Notes: a model not told the origin generated them from the letters alone. Counted from the first letter of the stretch, positions 16,211-24,765 are shown. The stretch is DNA of 64,000 nucleotides from Akkermansiaceae bacterium (GCA_026421245.1 JAPKDJ010000007.1:23257-87256); one strand, 5' to 3'. Made by a program: numbers and translations.

Positions 16211-17961
16211 TGCGAGCGTTTTGGAATGATAGCTTTGGCTCTTCGGTCTCCGATGATGAAGTGGCCGAGTGGATTTTTGGTCTTCGGGGAGGAAATTTGC
16301 CAGACCGCTCCGGGGCGGGTCTGTTGGGATTTGTTTCCCCCCGGAGGGATGAGTCCGTATGATGTCCGTTTGCCCTCGAGGGTCATCCAGAAAAGTTCGA
16401 CGGCCTGGTCGGAACGATTGAGGAAGGTGAGGGTGAAGGGGTTTCCATCAGGTTTGGAGGGAGGGGTGGCGGTATTGTTTGAGGAATGCCACTTGAGGGA
16501 CGGAAGAGCGGCCAGAGAGGGACGCTTGAGGGGAGCGAAGTTTTTTGGGGCAAGAGCTCGGAGCTCATTGAGTTTTTCCCTGTGTTCTTTTTTCCCGGCG
16601 AGGTTGGTCCACTCAAAGGGATCGTCTTGGATCTGGTAAAGTTCTTCGTCGCCATTTGCGTAGTGGATGTAGCGCCAGTCTTTTGTGCTGAGGCCGAAAC
16701 TGCCGGGCTTACTGAGATGAGTGATGGAGGAGTGAGGCCAGGAGGATTTGTGGTTCTTTAGGAGGGGGGCAAGAGAGGGGGCGTGGTTGTCGTTTTTGTG
16801 AGGGATGCCGGTCAGTTGGGTGAGAGTGGGGAAGAGGCTGAGGAGATTGACCGGTTGGTCACAGATGGTGCCGGGCTTGGTGCCGGCGGGGAGTCCTGGA
16901 GCGCAGTTTTTTGGGATCCGGATCATGAGGGGCACGCGAGTGACGGCGCGCCAGGCGGTGAATTTTTGCCAGTGTTGTTTCTCGCCGAGGTGCCAGCCGT
17001 GGTCACTCCAAAGGACGACGATGGTATTGTCGGCATTGGGTCCATTCTCGAGGGCATCGAGAACGCGGCCAAGCATGGTGTCGGCAAAATGGATGGAGGC
17101 AAGGTAGCCCTGAATGGCTTGCTTCCATTGACCTTCATTACGAATGTGAGCGAAGTAGCGGTTCGGACCGGTCTTTTTACCGGCGGCGGGAAGGTCGTCG
17201 AGATCGTCTTCGCGGTAGCCGGGAGGGAGTTGGATTTTTTCGAGAGGGAAGGGTTCGAAGTATTTTTTTGGAACGAACCACGGCTCGTGAGGTCGGTAGA
17301 ATCCGCAGGCGAGAAAGAGGGGGGTTTCTTGTTTGATGGAGAGTTGTTGGGAAACCCATTCCGCGACTTTGGCATCACCGCCAAATTCTTCATCAGTGGC
17401 ATCGAGAGGGCCCCAGTCGGTTTCGACGTATTGCCACGGGCCACCGCGGGTGAGGGAAAGGGGGCGTTTTTTTGGGTAAAGGGTGAAGGGAAAGGGGTCT
17501 TCCGATTCCTTTTTCGGGAAGTATTCGTCCCACGATTTTGCGTCGATGAAGTAGTGAAGCATTTTTCCGGAGCCGCTGGCGCGATAGCCATGGTCGCGAA
17601 AATGCTGGGGGATAATTTTTGCGTTGGGGAGGATCTCGCGCATCTTTTGTCCGTTGTCGTAGAGTCCGGAGCGATGAGGCGAGAGCCCGGACATGATGGC
17701 GGTGCGGGAGGGATTGCACGCAGCACCCGGGCAATGGGCATTTGTGAAAAGGACCCCGCTGGCAGCGAGTCGATCAAGGTTGGGGGTGATCGTTTGGGGG
17801 TGCCCGCCTAGGCAGCCGATCCAGTCGTTGAGATCATCAAGGGCGATAAAGAGGATGTTGGGCGGGGATGCCTGGGCTGCGAGCAGTGGGGATGAACTTT
17901 GGAAGAAGAAGGTAATCAGGAGACTCAGGATCCGGAATTTTGATCCGAGGTGATTTTTCAT
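16207..17961 (-). CDS. S1 sulfatase with C-terminal VHL-like beta domain
   Basis: Secreted or periplasmic sulfatase, 584 residues. A signal peptide (LSLLITFFFQSSSPLLAAQA) precedes the catalytic domain. Metal ligands lie in FIALDDLNDW (Asp42, Asp43). The formylglycine signature is CNPSRTAIMSG, with Cys82 the residue expected to become formylglycine. Later metal ligands are in WSDHGWHLGE. The overall pattern is iduronate-2-sulfatase-like. Residues about 505-575 form an extra domain: FLNRSDQAVELFWMTLEGK, YGLIPPGG and TRPGAVWQI match the von Hippel-Lindau beta-domain pattern (NRS, W/Y-x-D/E-G, Y-x-x-L-x-P-G, T-x-x-G-x-x-W). The role of that domain may be hydroxyproline or glycan recognition; unknown. 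Tightly spaced (7 nt) after the second sulfatase gene. Confidence 0.88.
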   Translation of the reverse strand: MKNHLGSKFRILSLLITFFFQSSSPLLAAQASPPNILFIALDDLNDWIGCLGGHPQTITPNLDRLAASGVLFTNAHCPGAACNPSRTAIMSGLSPHRSGLYDNGQKMREILPNAKIIPQHFRDHGYRASGSGKMLHYFIDAKSWDEYFPKKESEDPFPFTLYPKKRPLSLTRGGPWQYVETDWGPLDATDEEFGGDAKVAEWVSQQLSIKQETPLFLACGFYRPHEPWFVPKKYFEPFPLEKIQLPPGYREDDLDDLPAAGKKTGPNRYFAHIRNEGQWKQAIQGYLASIHFADTMLGRVLDALENGPNADNTIVVLWSDHGWHLGEKQHWQKFTAWRAVTRVPLMIRIPKNCAPGLPAGTKPGTICDQPVNLLSLFPTLTQLTGIPHKNDNHAPSLAPLLKNHKSSWPHSSITHLSKPGSFGLSTKDWRYIHYANGDEELYQIQDDPFEWTNLAGKKEHREKLNELRALAPKNFAPLKRPSLAALPSLKWHSSNNTATPPSKPDGNPFTLTFLNRSDQAVELFWMTLEGKRTSYGLIPPGGNKSQQTRPGAVWQISSPKTKNPLGHFIIGDRRAKAIIPKRSQ

Positions 17962-17968
17962 CGTGAGG

Positions 17969-20104
17969 CTACTTGATTGAGATTTTGAGAGATTTCAGTG
18001 GGACGCTGAGATTGAAGCCTTGTTCGTAATCTCCGACGAGGCCGCCGTTGTCTTGGCCGATCTCGAAGGTGTCGATGGGGTGTTCGGCGAGGAGGGCATT
18101 GCCTTCTTTAAGGGTGAGGCGTTTGTTGTCGGAGCGGAGAATGATGCCTTTTTTTGTGACGCGGGCTTCGAAGGAGCCAGTGGCGTCTTTAGGAAGAGGA
18201 GCAGTGGCGGTGATGGATTTCCCGCCTTTACGGACGGTGAAAGCAAGGTTGCCATCTTTGAGATAGAGGGACCATCCATGACTGGAGCCGCCTTGGGCTA
18301 CGATGACCCCGGTGGCGGGAAGCTTTTCAATGGTAGCGGAGACGGTGAAGGGGCGCTTGGCGATGTTGGGTGAGGTTTCGCTGGTAAAGGGATCTCCCGG
18401 CTTGAGATTGAATTCCTTTTTGGGAGAAGCTTTGACCTTCTTATTTTTATTCCAGGAACCGAAGGGGACGATGCCGCGCTCCTTGGCCCAGGTTTCATAT
18501 TGGGCGGTCATGGTTTTGACACGGTCAGGGTTCTTGTCGGCAAGGTTGTTCATTTCGGTGCGGTCGGCGGGGATGTTGTAGAGTTCCCATTTTCCTTTGA
18601 CGCTTTTGGCGACGAGTTTCCATTTACCATCGCGCACGGCGCGGTTGCCTTCGTGCTCGAAGAAGATGGGTTTGCCGCGCTTGATGGGGCTTCCTTTGAG
18701 AGCGGGAACGAGAGAAGTGCCTTCTATAGGGATTTTCGTGCTTGGATAGGTCGCTTTTCCCAGGTCGATGCAGGTGGCCATGAGGTCGATGAGGTGAGTC
18801 GGGTCTTTTGCCCAGGTATTCTTGCCGGCGATTCCCTTTGGCCAGTGGGCGATGAGGGGGGTGGAGATGCCCCCTTCATGGACCCAGTGCTTGTATTCGC
18901 GGAAGGGGGTATTGGAGACGTTGGCCCAGTTTTGTCCGTAGCCGACTTCGGTCTCAGGTGGCCCGGGCATGACGCCATCACCTCGACGAAGCGGGTAGCC
19001 ATCGCGTGACTGAAGTGGGACCATGTTGGTTTGGAGCTCGTCCTTACCCATGGGCTTGAGAGTCGGTTTGGCGGGGCGTTCAAGAGGGCCGACGAGTTTG
19101 CCGCGGCCGAAGCCTTCGGCACAGCCTCCGTTGTCCTGAAGGTAGAGGATGAGAGTGTTGTCGAGTTGCTTGTGATCTTTGAGGGCTTGCACGATGCGTC
19201 CAATGCCTTGGTCCATGTTATCGACCATGGCGGCGTAGACTTCCATGCAGGCGGATTCCCATTCCTTGAGTTCGACCTTTGACCAATCGCCGATAGGGCC
19301 GGGGATCTCCCACTTGGGATCGATGAGGCCAAGCTGTTTCATTTTTTTGAGGCGGGCTTGGTAGGTAGGGTCGTAGCCGTCGTCATACTTGCCTTCGTAT
19401 TTGGCGATGTCCTCGGGAAGGGCCTGCATGGGCCAGTGGGCGGCGGTGTAGGCGACGTAGTGGAAGAAAGGTTTGTCAGGGTAATCCTCGAAGTGGGACT
19501 TGAGGTAGTTGACGGTGTTATCGGAGATGGCGTCAGTGTAATACCAGGTGCCCTTCGGTTTGTATCCGGGGTCGTTCTCGGGAGTGATTTGGGTATTGCC
19601 GCGGGTGAGGGAATTTGGATCAAAGAAGGAACCGGCGCCGTGGATGGTGCCGAAGAATTTGTCGAAACCACGCTGGCGGGGCCAGTTGCCTTTTGGGTCG
19701 GCGGCTTTGACCTTGGGTGTGACGTGCCATTTTCCGGACATGTAGGTGCGGTAGCCGGCGGGTTTGAGGGCTTCGGCAATGGTGAGGCATTCTTTGTTCA
19801 GGAATCCCTGGTATTGGGGGATGCCGTAGTTGCTTGTCATGTGGCCAATGCCAGCCTGGTGGGCGTAGAGGCCGGTGAGGAGGGTAGCGCGGGTAGGGCA
19901 GCAGCGGGCCGTGTTGTAAAATTGAGTGAAACGCATTCCGTTGGCTGCGAGGGCATCAAGATTGGGCGTTTTGATCTCACCTCCGTAGCAGCCGATATCG
20001 GAGTAGCCCATGTCATCGGCCATGATGATAATGATATTGGGGCGGGTTTCTGCTCCAAAGCCTGAAGCAAGAAGGACGAGTGAAAGGAAGAGGCGATGAA
20101 TCAT
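17969..20104 (-). CDS. Arylsulfatase with C-terminal sandwich domain
   Basis: A 711-residue secreted S1 sulfatase. Signal peptide MIHRLFLSLVLLASGFGA, then NIIIIMADDMGYSDIGCYG with the Asp pair, and the formylglycine motif CCPTRATLLTG (Cys68 expected to be modified). SGKWHVTPKVK supplies the catalytic Lys and His; LYLQDNGGCAEG supplies the second Asp-Asn metal pair. The family usually ends near residue 540; here about 150 extra residues (SATIEKLPATGVIVAQGG, WSLYLKDGNLAFTVRKG) form a LamG-like sandwich, possibly for substrate binding. It is first of a two-gene sulfatase unit. Needs a formylglycine-generating enzyme or anSME, neither of which is in the window. Confidence 0.92.
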   Translation of the reverse strand: MIHRLFLSLVLLASGFGAETRPNIIIIMADDMGYSDIGCYGGEIKTPNLDALAANGMRFTQFYNTARCCPTRATLLTGLYAHQAGIGHMTSNYGIPQYQGFLNKECLTIAEALKPAGYRTYMSGKWHVTPKVKAADPKGNWPRQRGFDKFFGTIHGAGSFFDPNSLTRGNTQITPENDPGYKPKGTWYYTDAISDNTVNYLKSHFEDYPDKPFFHYVAYTAAHWPMQALPEDIAKYEGKYDDGYDPTYQARLKKMKQLGLIDPKWEIPGPIGDWSKVELKEWESACMEVYAAMVDNMDQGIGRIVQALKDHKQLDNTLILYLQDNGGCAEGFGRGKLVGPLERPAKPTLKPMGKDELQTNMVPLQSRDGYPLRRGDGVMPGPPETEVGYGQNWANVSNTPFREYKHWVHEGGISTPLIAHWPKGIAGKNTWAKDPTHLIDLMATCIDLGKATYPSTKIPIEGTSLVPALKGSPIKRGKPIFFEHEGNRAVRDGKWKLVAKSVKGKWELYNIPADRTEMNNLADKNPDRVKTMTAQYETWAKERGIVPFGSWNKNKKVKASPKKEFNLKPGDPFTSETSPNIAKRPFTVSATIEKLPATGVIVAQGGSSHGWSLYLKDGNLAFTVRKGGKSITATAPLPKDATGSFEARVTKKGIILRSDNKRLTLKEGNALLAEHPIDTFEIGQDNGGLVGDYEQGFNLSVPLKSLKISIK

Positions 20105-20152
20105 GATGGGAATCTACGTTTCAGGAGGAGGGCATTTCTCATGGAATCGGAC

Positions 20153-20188
20153 AATAAAAAATGCCACCGGAGATGTCTCTGATGGCAT
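20153..20188 (-). terminator. Terminator after PEP-CTERM remnant
   Basis: On the minus strand ATGCCATCAGAGA pairs with TCTCCGGTGGCAT with one mismatch and one wobble, followed by T6. It separates the remnant from the arylsulfatase gene. Confidence 0.7.
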
Positions 20189-20217
20189 GGCTTGGACTGT
20201 GTGAATGTTTGAGAGAA

Positions 20218-20643
20218 CTAGCGACGGCGGAAGAAGAAGAAGCCAGTGCTGATCAGTCCCATCAGGATCGATGAGGGTTCGGGGACAGTATTGGTCATGG
20301 TCCAGCTGGTTACAATGCTCCCCAGGCGATATCGAAGGGTTCCGATGTCATCAATTAGGGAGCCGGAGGGAGCGGCGGAGATTGGAGTGAGGGGATTTGA
20401 ATCGATGTTTTCGGCGTAGCAAACTCCAGCCCAGGTGAAGGAGTGATGCCATCGAAGCAAATAGAGGTTACACTGGATTCAGGTGTTTGAAGGATAGGAG
20501 TGCCGATAGTCATGGTGACTTCATTGTTTTGAGTTGCGTTGGAGCTGATGAAAACGACCGCTTCCTGCGGGGCTTGTGCTCATTCCTCCCGCGCCACCGT
20601 TGGTGAGGCCTGAGAGGGTAAGGGGCCCGGGTGGTTTGTTGAA
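20218..20643 (-). pseudogene. Frameshifted PEP-CTERM protein gene
   Basis: The last 80 codons end in a PEP-CTERM sorting tail: VPEPSSILMGLISTGFFFFRRR has the VPEP motif, a membrane segment and an arginine cluster. Upstream DNA is still protein-like but in other frames: EVTMTIGTPILQTPESSV and SICFDGITPSP in a second frame, and FNKPPGPLTLSGLTNGG in a third. Two frame changes (near 20440 and 20590) and no start with a signal peptide indicate a decayed gene. The intact protein would have been exported and anchored by an exosortase system. A sequencing-indel origin cannot be excluded. Confidence 0.6.
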
Positions 20644-20663
20644 GGTGAATTAGGATCGGAGAC

Positions 20664-21524
20664 TTAGCCTTCGAAGGTGAGGCCTCGGAATTCGTTGGCG
20701 GCTGCAGTGACGGCGCGTTCGATGGGGAGGCGCTCGGTGGAGGATCCGGTCCAGAAGCCGTGGCCGCTGGTGTGGTTGAGCATGTATTGAGCGTCAGAGG
20801 GGGTTTCCATGGCGGCGCCGTGGGCGACGAGGAGAGTGTTGGGGCTGAGCTCGCGGCATTTTTGATAAACCTTCTCGGTTTGGACGGCGGTTTCCTCGAT
20901 AGTCATGCCGTTGTCGTATCCCTTGATTCCGCCTTTGGTGGTGCCTGCGTGGTAGCAGAAGATGTGGGGCTTGGCTTGCTCGCAGATGGCGTAGGAATCT
21001 TCTTCGGTGAAGGCGAGGCCGACGGAGACCATGTTCATTTCCTCTTTGGCGAGGATGAGCATGTCGATCTCGTTCTGTAGGGTGATGCCGGCGGAGGTCA
21101 AGACCTTGAAAATCTCGGAATCGTGGTCGATGTAAGAGATGGAGGGGCCGATGTTGGAGACAGACTGGACACCCATGTCGAGGCATTGCTGGAGGACCAT
21201 GCGCATGTCCTTTAGGGGATCGTTTGCATTGAGGCAGGCGCAGACGAAGGCTTTGCCGTCGAGAGCGGGCATGATGTCCTCGCGGGTGTAGTCGAGGGTC
21301 TGTTTGTTAGAGTCGAGGATGGGCCACATCATGGACATGGTGCCCATTCCATTGGAGCGAAGACGGGCTCCAGAGAAGGTGTTGATGCAATCAGTGCCGC
21401 CTTTTTCAAGGAGCTTGGCGACGAGGCCGGATCCCGCGGAGGAGATCATGATGGGGATGCGTGCATCGACTTTGGCCTTGAGGTTGGCGAGGATCTGTTC
21501 GGTGGTGAGGCGTTTTGTGATCAT
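20664..21524 (-). CDS. TIM-barrel protein of the PEP_hydrolase (TIM-br_sig_trns) family
   Basis: A 286-residue barrel protein homologous to the C-terminal half of plant Tm-1-type proteins. Recognisable elements are PIMISSAGSGLVAKLLEKGG near the N-terminus, IGPSISYIDHD, AHTGTTKGG-like YHAGTTKGGIKGYDNG, and GHGFWTGSSTERLPIE near the C-terminus. Databases call the family phosphoenolpyruvate hydrolase-like, but the real substrate is not settled. Its typical partner, UPF0261, is encoded at 14698-15921 on the same strand. The start ATG overlaps the stop of the small upstream ORF (21521-21682), pointing to a former operon. Confidence 0.85.
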   Translation of the reverse strand: MITKRLTTEQILANLKAKVDARIPIMISSAGSGLVAKLLEKGGTDCINTFSGARLRSNGMGTMSMMWPILDSNKQTLDYTREDIMPALDGKAFVCACLNANDPLKDMRMVLQQCLDMGVQSVSNIGPSISYIDHDSEIFKVLTSAGITLQNEIDMLILAKEEMNMVSVGLAFTEEDSYAICEQAKPHIFCYHAGTTKGGIKGYDNGMTIEETAVQTEKVYQKCRELSPNTLLVAHGAAMETPSDAQYMLNHTSGHGFWTGSSTERLPIERAVTAAANEFRGLTFEG

Positions 21525-21682
21525 GAGTTTAGGAATTGATTGATGTGTTGGTTGAGAGGTTTTTGATAAGCTGCCGGCTCGTGGTAGCGTGCTGGAAGGG
21601 GGACAAGTTGGGAGTTTGGAAGGGCGTTGGCAATTGCGGATGCAACGGATTCGAGATGGAGGTCATCGCGCGGGCTGGACAT
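21521..21682 (-). pseudogene. Alpha/beta-hydrolase C-terminal remnant
   Basis: A 53-codon ORF whose stop overlaps the start of the TIM-barrel gene (ATGA). SPRDDLHLESVASAIANALP and LVPLPARYHEP are typical of the end of an alpha/beta hydrolase: the catalytic-acid loop (SPRDD), a helix, then the His-containing loop (YHEP). Frame upstream of the ATG is open for three more codons (LLV) and then stopped. The nucleophile part is missing, so this is the tail of a lost gene, possibly still translated. Confidence 0.45.
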
Positions 21683-21755
21683 GACGAGGAGTCACAAGTG
21701 AAGCGAGAATGCGATAACGGTCCGCGGAGGGAAGTTCTTCCATGTCGAAAGTCAT
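21663..21755 (-). pseudogene. Flavin reductase-like N-terminal remnant
   Basis: ATG 21755 gives a 30-residue reading frame, MTFDMEELPSADRYRILASL then VTPR, like the start of flavin-reductase (DIM6/NTAB) proteins, which continue VPRPIAWVST. The frame then dies within the hydrolase remnant. This looks like a deletion joining the head of one gene to the tail of the next. The remaining stretch 21756-21796 shows nothing. Confidence 0.4.
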
Positions 21756-21796
21756 CGGGATGATTGTGTCGTGATTTGAAAAGGCGGCAACTGAGA

Positions 21797-21812
21797 TTTG
21801 TCAATTTACAAA
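21797..21812. promoter_or_regulatory. Inverted repeat upstream of metal-efflux genes
   Basis: TTTGT (21797-21801) and ACAAA (21808-21812) flank a 6-nt spacer, 40 nt before the first gene of the efflux region. It could be an operator for a metal-responsive repressor. No regulator gene is nearby. Confidence 0.3.
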
Positions 21813-21852
21813 CAAAATTCAGCGGGTTGACGCCCAAGAAGGATCTGCTAAC

Positions 21853-22260
21853 GTGTCAAAAGTGTTAAGGCAGTTGTCAGCGTCTTTTTTTCTTGTGGTC
21901 ATGATGTTGCTCATTGGCCTACAGCTGCCTGCATTGGGTTATTGTGCTGGCGAAGGGACGTTTTTTGTAGGGCAGCACATGATTGAATCTGATTGTCAGG
22001 ATCAATGCTGGCATGACTCCCCTCCGGTGGAAATTCCATGTGATGAGGAACACGAATTTGTGACAATTGATGCGGGGGGCTTTCAATGGAACCCGTTGAT
22101 TCAAACGGCCCCGCCGGTGATGCTTGTTCCGGAAGATTTTTCGTGGATTTCCTTATCCTTCGTTTTTGAGAAGCAGGAGCCCCTCGCAATCGTCTGCATT
22201 GTCGAACCGCCTCCGCCTGATTTGCCGATTTTTCGGCGTGATGCGGCCCTGAGGCTCTGA
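21853..22260 (+). CDS. Cys-rich exported protein ahead of the efflux operon
   Basis: A 135-residue protein starting at GTG 21853. A hydrophobic signal (FFLVVMMLLIGLQLPALG) is followed by a short region with several Cys and His (GYCAGEGTFFVG, SDCQDQCWHDSP, PCDEEHEF). No family is recognised. Its position 102 nt before a CzcCBA-type operon and the cluster of metal-liganding residues suggest a periplasmic metal-binding or sensing role. The C-terminal third is Pro-rich and probably flexible. Confidence 0.65.
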   Translation: MSKVLRQLSASFFLVVMMLLIGLQLPALGYCAGEGTFFVGQHMIESDCQDQCWHDSPPVEIPCDEEHEFVTIDAGGFQWNPLIQTAPPVMLVPEDFSWISLSFVFEKQEPLAIVCIVEPPPPDLPIFRRDAALRL

Positions 22261-22362
22261 TGTCTCACATGTGCTCGGCGGAAATTCTCGCTTTGAGCTT
22301 CGTCCCGACGTGACCGAACAGCGGTCCCGTTTTGTTTTTATGAACCCCGGCCATTTCGAGCC

Positions 22363-23658
22363 ATGAAACGAACATTTTTATTTTTCCCCATTATTCTTTG
22401 GTCCTGTGCAGAAGACGCTGTGACTCAACTTCCCATTGTGAAAGTCAGAGCCCCGCTAGAAGCGGCAACGGCTTTATCATCAAGCATTCCAACTTCTCCG
22501 GAATCGCTGGAGGTGTCTTTGGAGACTTTGCCCGATCAAGTTCGGCAGAGTAATCTGAGCCTTGCCGCCGCGAGGCGTCTGGTTGCCGAGGCGAGGGGAA
22601 AGTTGAAACGCTCGGGAGTTGCCAGTAATCCCGAGTTGGAGGTGGGGTTTGAGACCAATCCCCGTTTCCACGACTTTATGTTGACGGTTGGGATTTCAAA
22701 AAAATATCCCCGCACCAACAGACTTCTTATTGAGAAGAAAGTCTCGAAAATCCTCATCCAAGCGGCGCAAGCCGAGATTCGTGATGCCGAGCGGCTTTTG
22801 GTGGGGCAGGCGCGTTCATCTTTGGTGGAGGTGCTTGCGCTTCGTCAAAAGCGGACGCTTTTGGTGGCGCAGGAAGCCAATGCGCGTGAATTGACAAAAT
22901 TTACCGAGGAGGCGGCCGCAAAAGGGGAAGCGTCGCCGCTTGATGCGGGGATTGCTTTGCTCGAGGCGATCAAGCTGAGCAATCAGGCGAGGAAAATTGA
23001 GATCAAGGAGACTCTTGCGATCACGAAACTGAAACCACTGTTTGGAATGAAGCCGAAGGGGGACCTCACCGTGGTGGGTGCTTTGCCGGAGCCAGAGATG
23101 CCCATGATGAATGTGACCAGCTATCGTCGTCCTGATTTAGAAGCGGCACGACTGAGGGCGGAAAGTGCAACCACAGCGGCGGATCTGGCACGGTCGAAAC
23201 GGCTGGACGACATTGAGACGGGGATTTTTGCGGGTGTCGGACGTGAACGTGATAAGCCGGAAGGGTTTGAGCCCGAGCAAATTTTGGGAGTTCGATTTAA
23301 GATTCCTCTGGGAGAAAATCTGTCCGCGATTGGAGAAACCATCGAAGCCGAGGCCAGGGCTGAGCGATTGGCGATCGGAACGATGGCTTTGGAAAGGGTG
23401 ATCAATGCCGAGGCACACGCGGCACACGCGGAGATGAAGGAGTGGCAGATCCTCGCAGGACAAATCAAATCTCGCCTGATCCCGCTGGCTAATACCCACA
23501 TTGAAAAAACGAAAGAAGCCAGGGCCAAGGGGCAGGTGGCTCTTCGTGATGTTCTTCTCGCCAAGGAGCAAAAGCTCGGCCTCGAAACCTCTTACTTAGA
23601 AGCGGTTCGTGACTTCCATCTTGCCTACGTCAATTACCTCACTGCGACTGCCCAATGA
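22363..23658 (+). CDS. TolC/CzcC-like outer-membrane efflux protein
   Basis: A 431-residue outer-membrane channel of a tripartite RND pump. An N-terminal signal (MKRTFLFFPIILWSC, perhaps a lipoprotein Cys) leads into helical barrel repeats: LPDQVRQSNLSLAAARRLVA is the usual first helix pair of the OEP domain, and LGVRFKIPLGENLSAIGE is a strand-turn element. The C-terminal helices (AKGQVALRDVLLAKEQKLGL) complete the pattern. It overlaps the adaptor gene by 4 nt (ATGA), so the two are translationally coupled. Confidence 0.9.
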   Translation: MKRTFLFFPIILWSCAEDAVTQLPIVKVRAPLEAATALSSSIPTSPESLEVSLETLPDQVRQSNLSLAAARRLVAEARGKLKRSGVASNPELEVGFETNPRFHDFMLTVGISKKYPRTNRLLIEKKVSKILIQAAQAEIRDAERLLVGQARSSLVEVLALRQKRTLLVAQEANARELTKFTEEAAAKGEASPLDAGIALLEAIKLSNQARKIEIKETLAITKLKPLFGMKPKGDLTVVGALPEPEMPMMNVTSYRRPDLEAARLRAESATTAADLARSKRLDDIETGIFAGVGRERDKPEGFEPEQILGVRFKIPLGENLSAIGETIEAEARAERLAIGTMALERVINAEAHAAHAEMKEWQILAGQIKSRLIPLANTHIEKTKEARAKGQVALRDVLLAKEQKLGLETSYLEAVRDFHLAYVNYLTATAQ

Positions 23659-24761
23659 AAATTCCAATCTTACTTTTGATTTCTCTTCTGCCCGTGATTG
23701 GAGAGGAAGACCGCGTGAATCTTAACGAGACTTCGATGAAGAATCTCGGGATTGAAACGTTTGCCGCAAGCGAAATGACCTTTGAGAGCACCTTCTTCGC
23801 GATCGGTTCACTTCGTGAGATTCCCAGCAGTCATAGTGTGGTCTCCAGCCGAATCCCGGGGCGGGTCGTCGACTTGAAAGTCATCGCTGGTGATCAGGTG
23901 ACCGAGGGGGATGAGATTTTGAGAATCGAAAGTCGTCAGATTGGAGGGAAAATCGTTCCGGTCCTGGCTCCGGCTTCCGGGATCGTGGCCGAGAGTCATG
24001 TTCGCCTCGGTGAGCCGGTGGATCCTTCGAAGGAGTTGCTCGATATTCTCGATCTCTCCAGTCTGTGGGCCATCGCCCGGGTTCCGCAGCAGGAAGCAGG
24101 AAAGCTCGATATCGGGACCAAAGCCCGCATTCAGATTCCCGCGATGAAAGGAGAGACCATTGAAGGAGAATTGATCCGCTTCGGAACCGAGGCTGACGCT
24201 TCTTCGGGAACGTTCGATGCCATCTTTCTGATCAAGAATACGGGGGGAAAGCTGCGCCCCGGAATGCGAGCCGAGTTTTCAATCATCACGGCAACGCGTG
24301 AGGATATCACGGTCGTGCCGCGTGAATCAGTTCAAGGTGATCTTACCAATCGTGTGGTGTATGTTCAGGATTTTGATCTGCCTAATTCCTTTGTCAAAGC
24401 ACCTGTAGTGACTGGGGAGGAAAATGATATTTTTGTTGAAATCAAAGAGGGGCTCTATCCGGGTGTCGATGTTGTGACGAATGGAGCCTATCTCCTTGGG
24501 TTTGCCGGCGGTGGAAATTTATCCCTCAAGGAAGTCCTCGATGCGGCTCATGGGCATGAACATAACGAGGACGGGAGTGAGGTGACGGACGAACAAGAGA
24601 AGACCAAGGCGAAAGGGGGAGGCCATGATCATGAGCACGAAGAAAATGCCGGTCCCATCAATCAACTCCTGATCATCGCGTGTGTCATTCTTGGCGTGCT
24701 CCTTGTGATCTCCGGATCTCGCCAGGTTATCCTCGAGAGGCGCCTTGCCAAATTCACCTAG
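23655..24761 (+). CDS. RND periplasmic adaptor with His-rich tail (CzcB-like)
   Basis: A 368-residue HlyD-family adaptor. Signal peptide MKIPILLLISLLPVIG, then barrel-sandwich halves around VVDLKVIAGDQVTEGDEILR and PASGIVAESHVRLGEPVDP, and beta-barrel GTKARIQIPAMKG. Two features are unusual: a His/Asp/Glu-rich segment (HGHEHNEDGSE, GGGHDHEHEENA) near residue 300, and a C-terminal membrane helix (LLIIACVILGVLLVIS) after it. Most CzcB proteins carry His-rich parts at the N-terminus and have no C-terminal helix. The His stretch suggests metal capture for the pump. Starts inside the end of the channel gene (ATGA). Confidence 0.9.
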   Translation: MKIPILLLISLLPVIGEEDRVNLNETSMKNLGIETFAASEMTFESTFFAIGSLREIPSSHSVVSSRIPGRVVDLKVIAGDQVTEGDEILRIESRQIGGKIVPVLAPASGIVAESHVRLGEPVDPSKELLDILDLSSLWAIARVPQQEAGKLDIGTKARIQIPAMKGETIEGELIRFGTEADASSGTFDAIFLIKNTGGKLRPGMRAEFSIITATREDITVVPRESVQGDLTNRVVYVQDFDLPNSFVKAPVVTGEENDIFVEIKEGLYPGVDVVTNGAYLLGFAGGGNLSLKEVLDAAHGHEHNEDGSEVTDEQEKTKAKGGGHDHEHEENAGPINQLLIIACVILGVLLVISGSRQVILERRLAKFT

Positions 24762-24765
24762 ACTG

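Noticed and set aside
16783..17811. Open frame of 342 codons antisense to the sulfatase
   Set aside because: No family pattern; it follows the GC-rich third positions of the real gene on the other strand. The same applies to 14809-15777 and 38058-39068.
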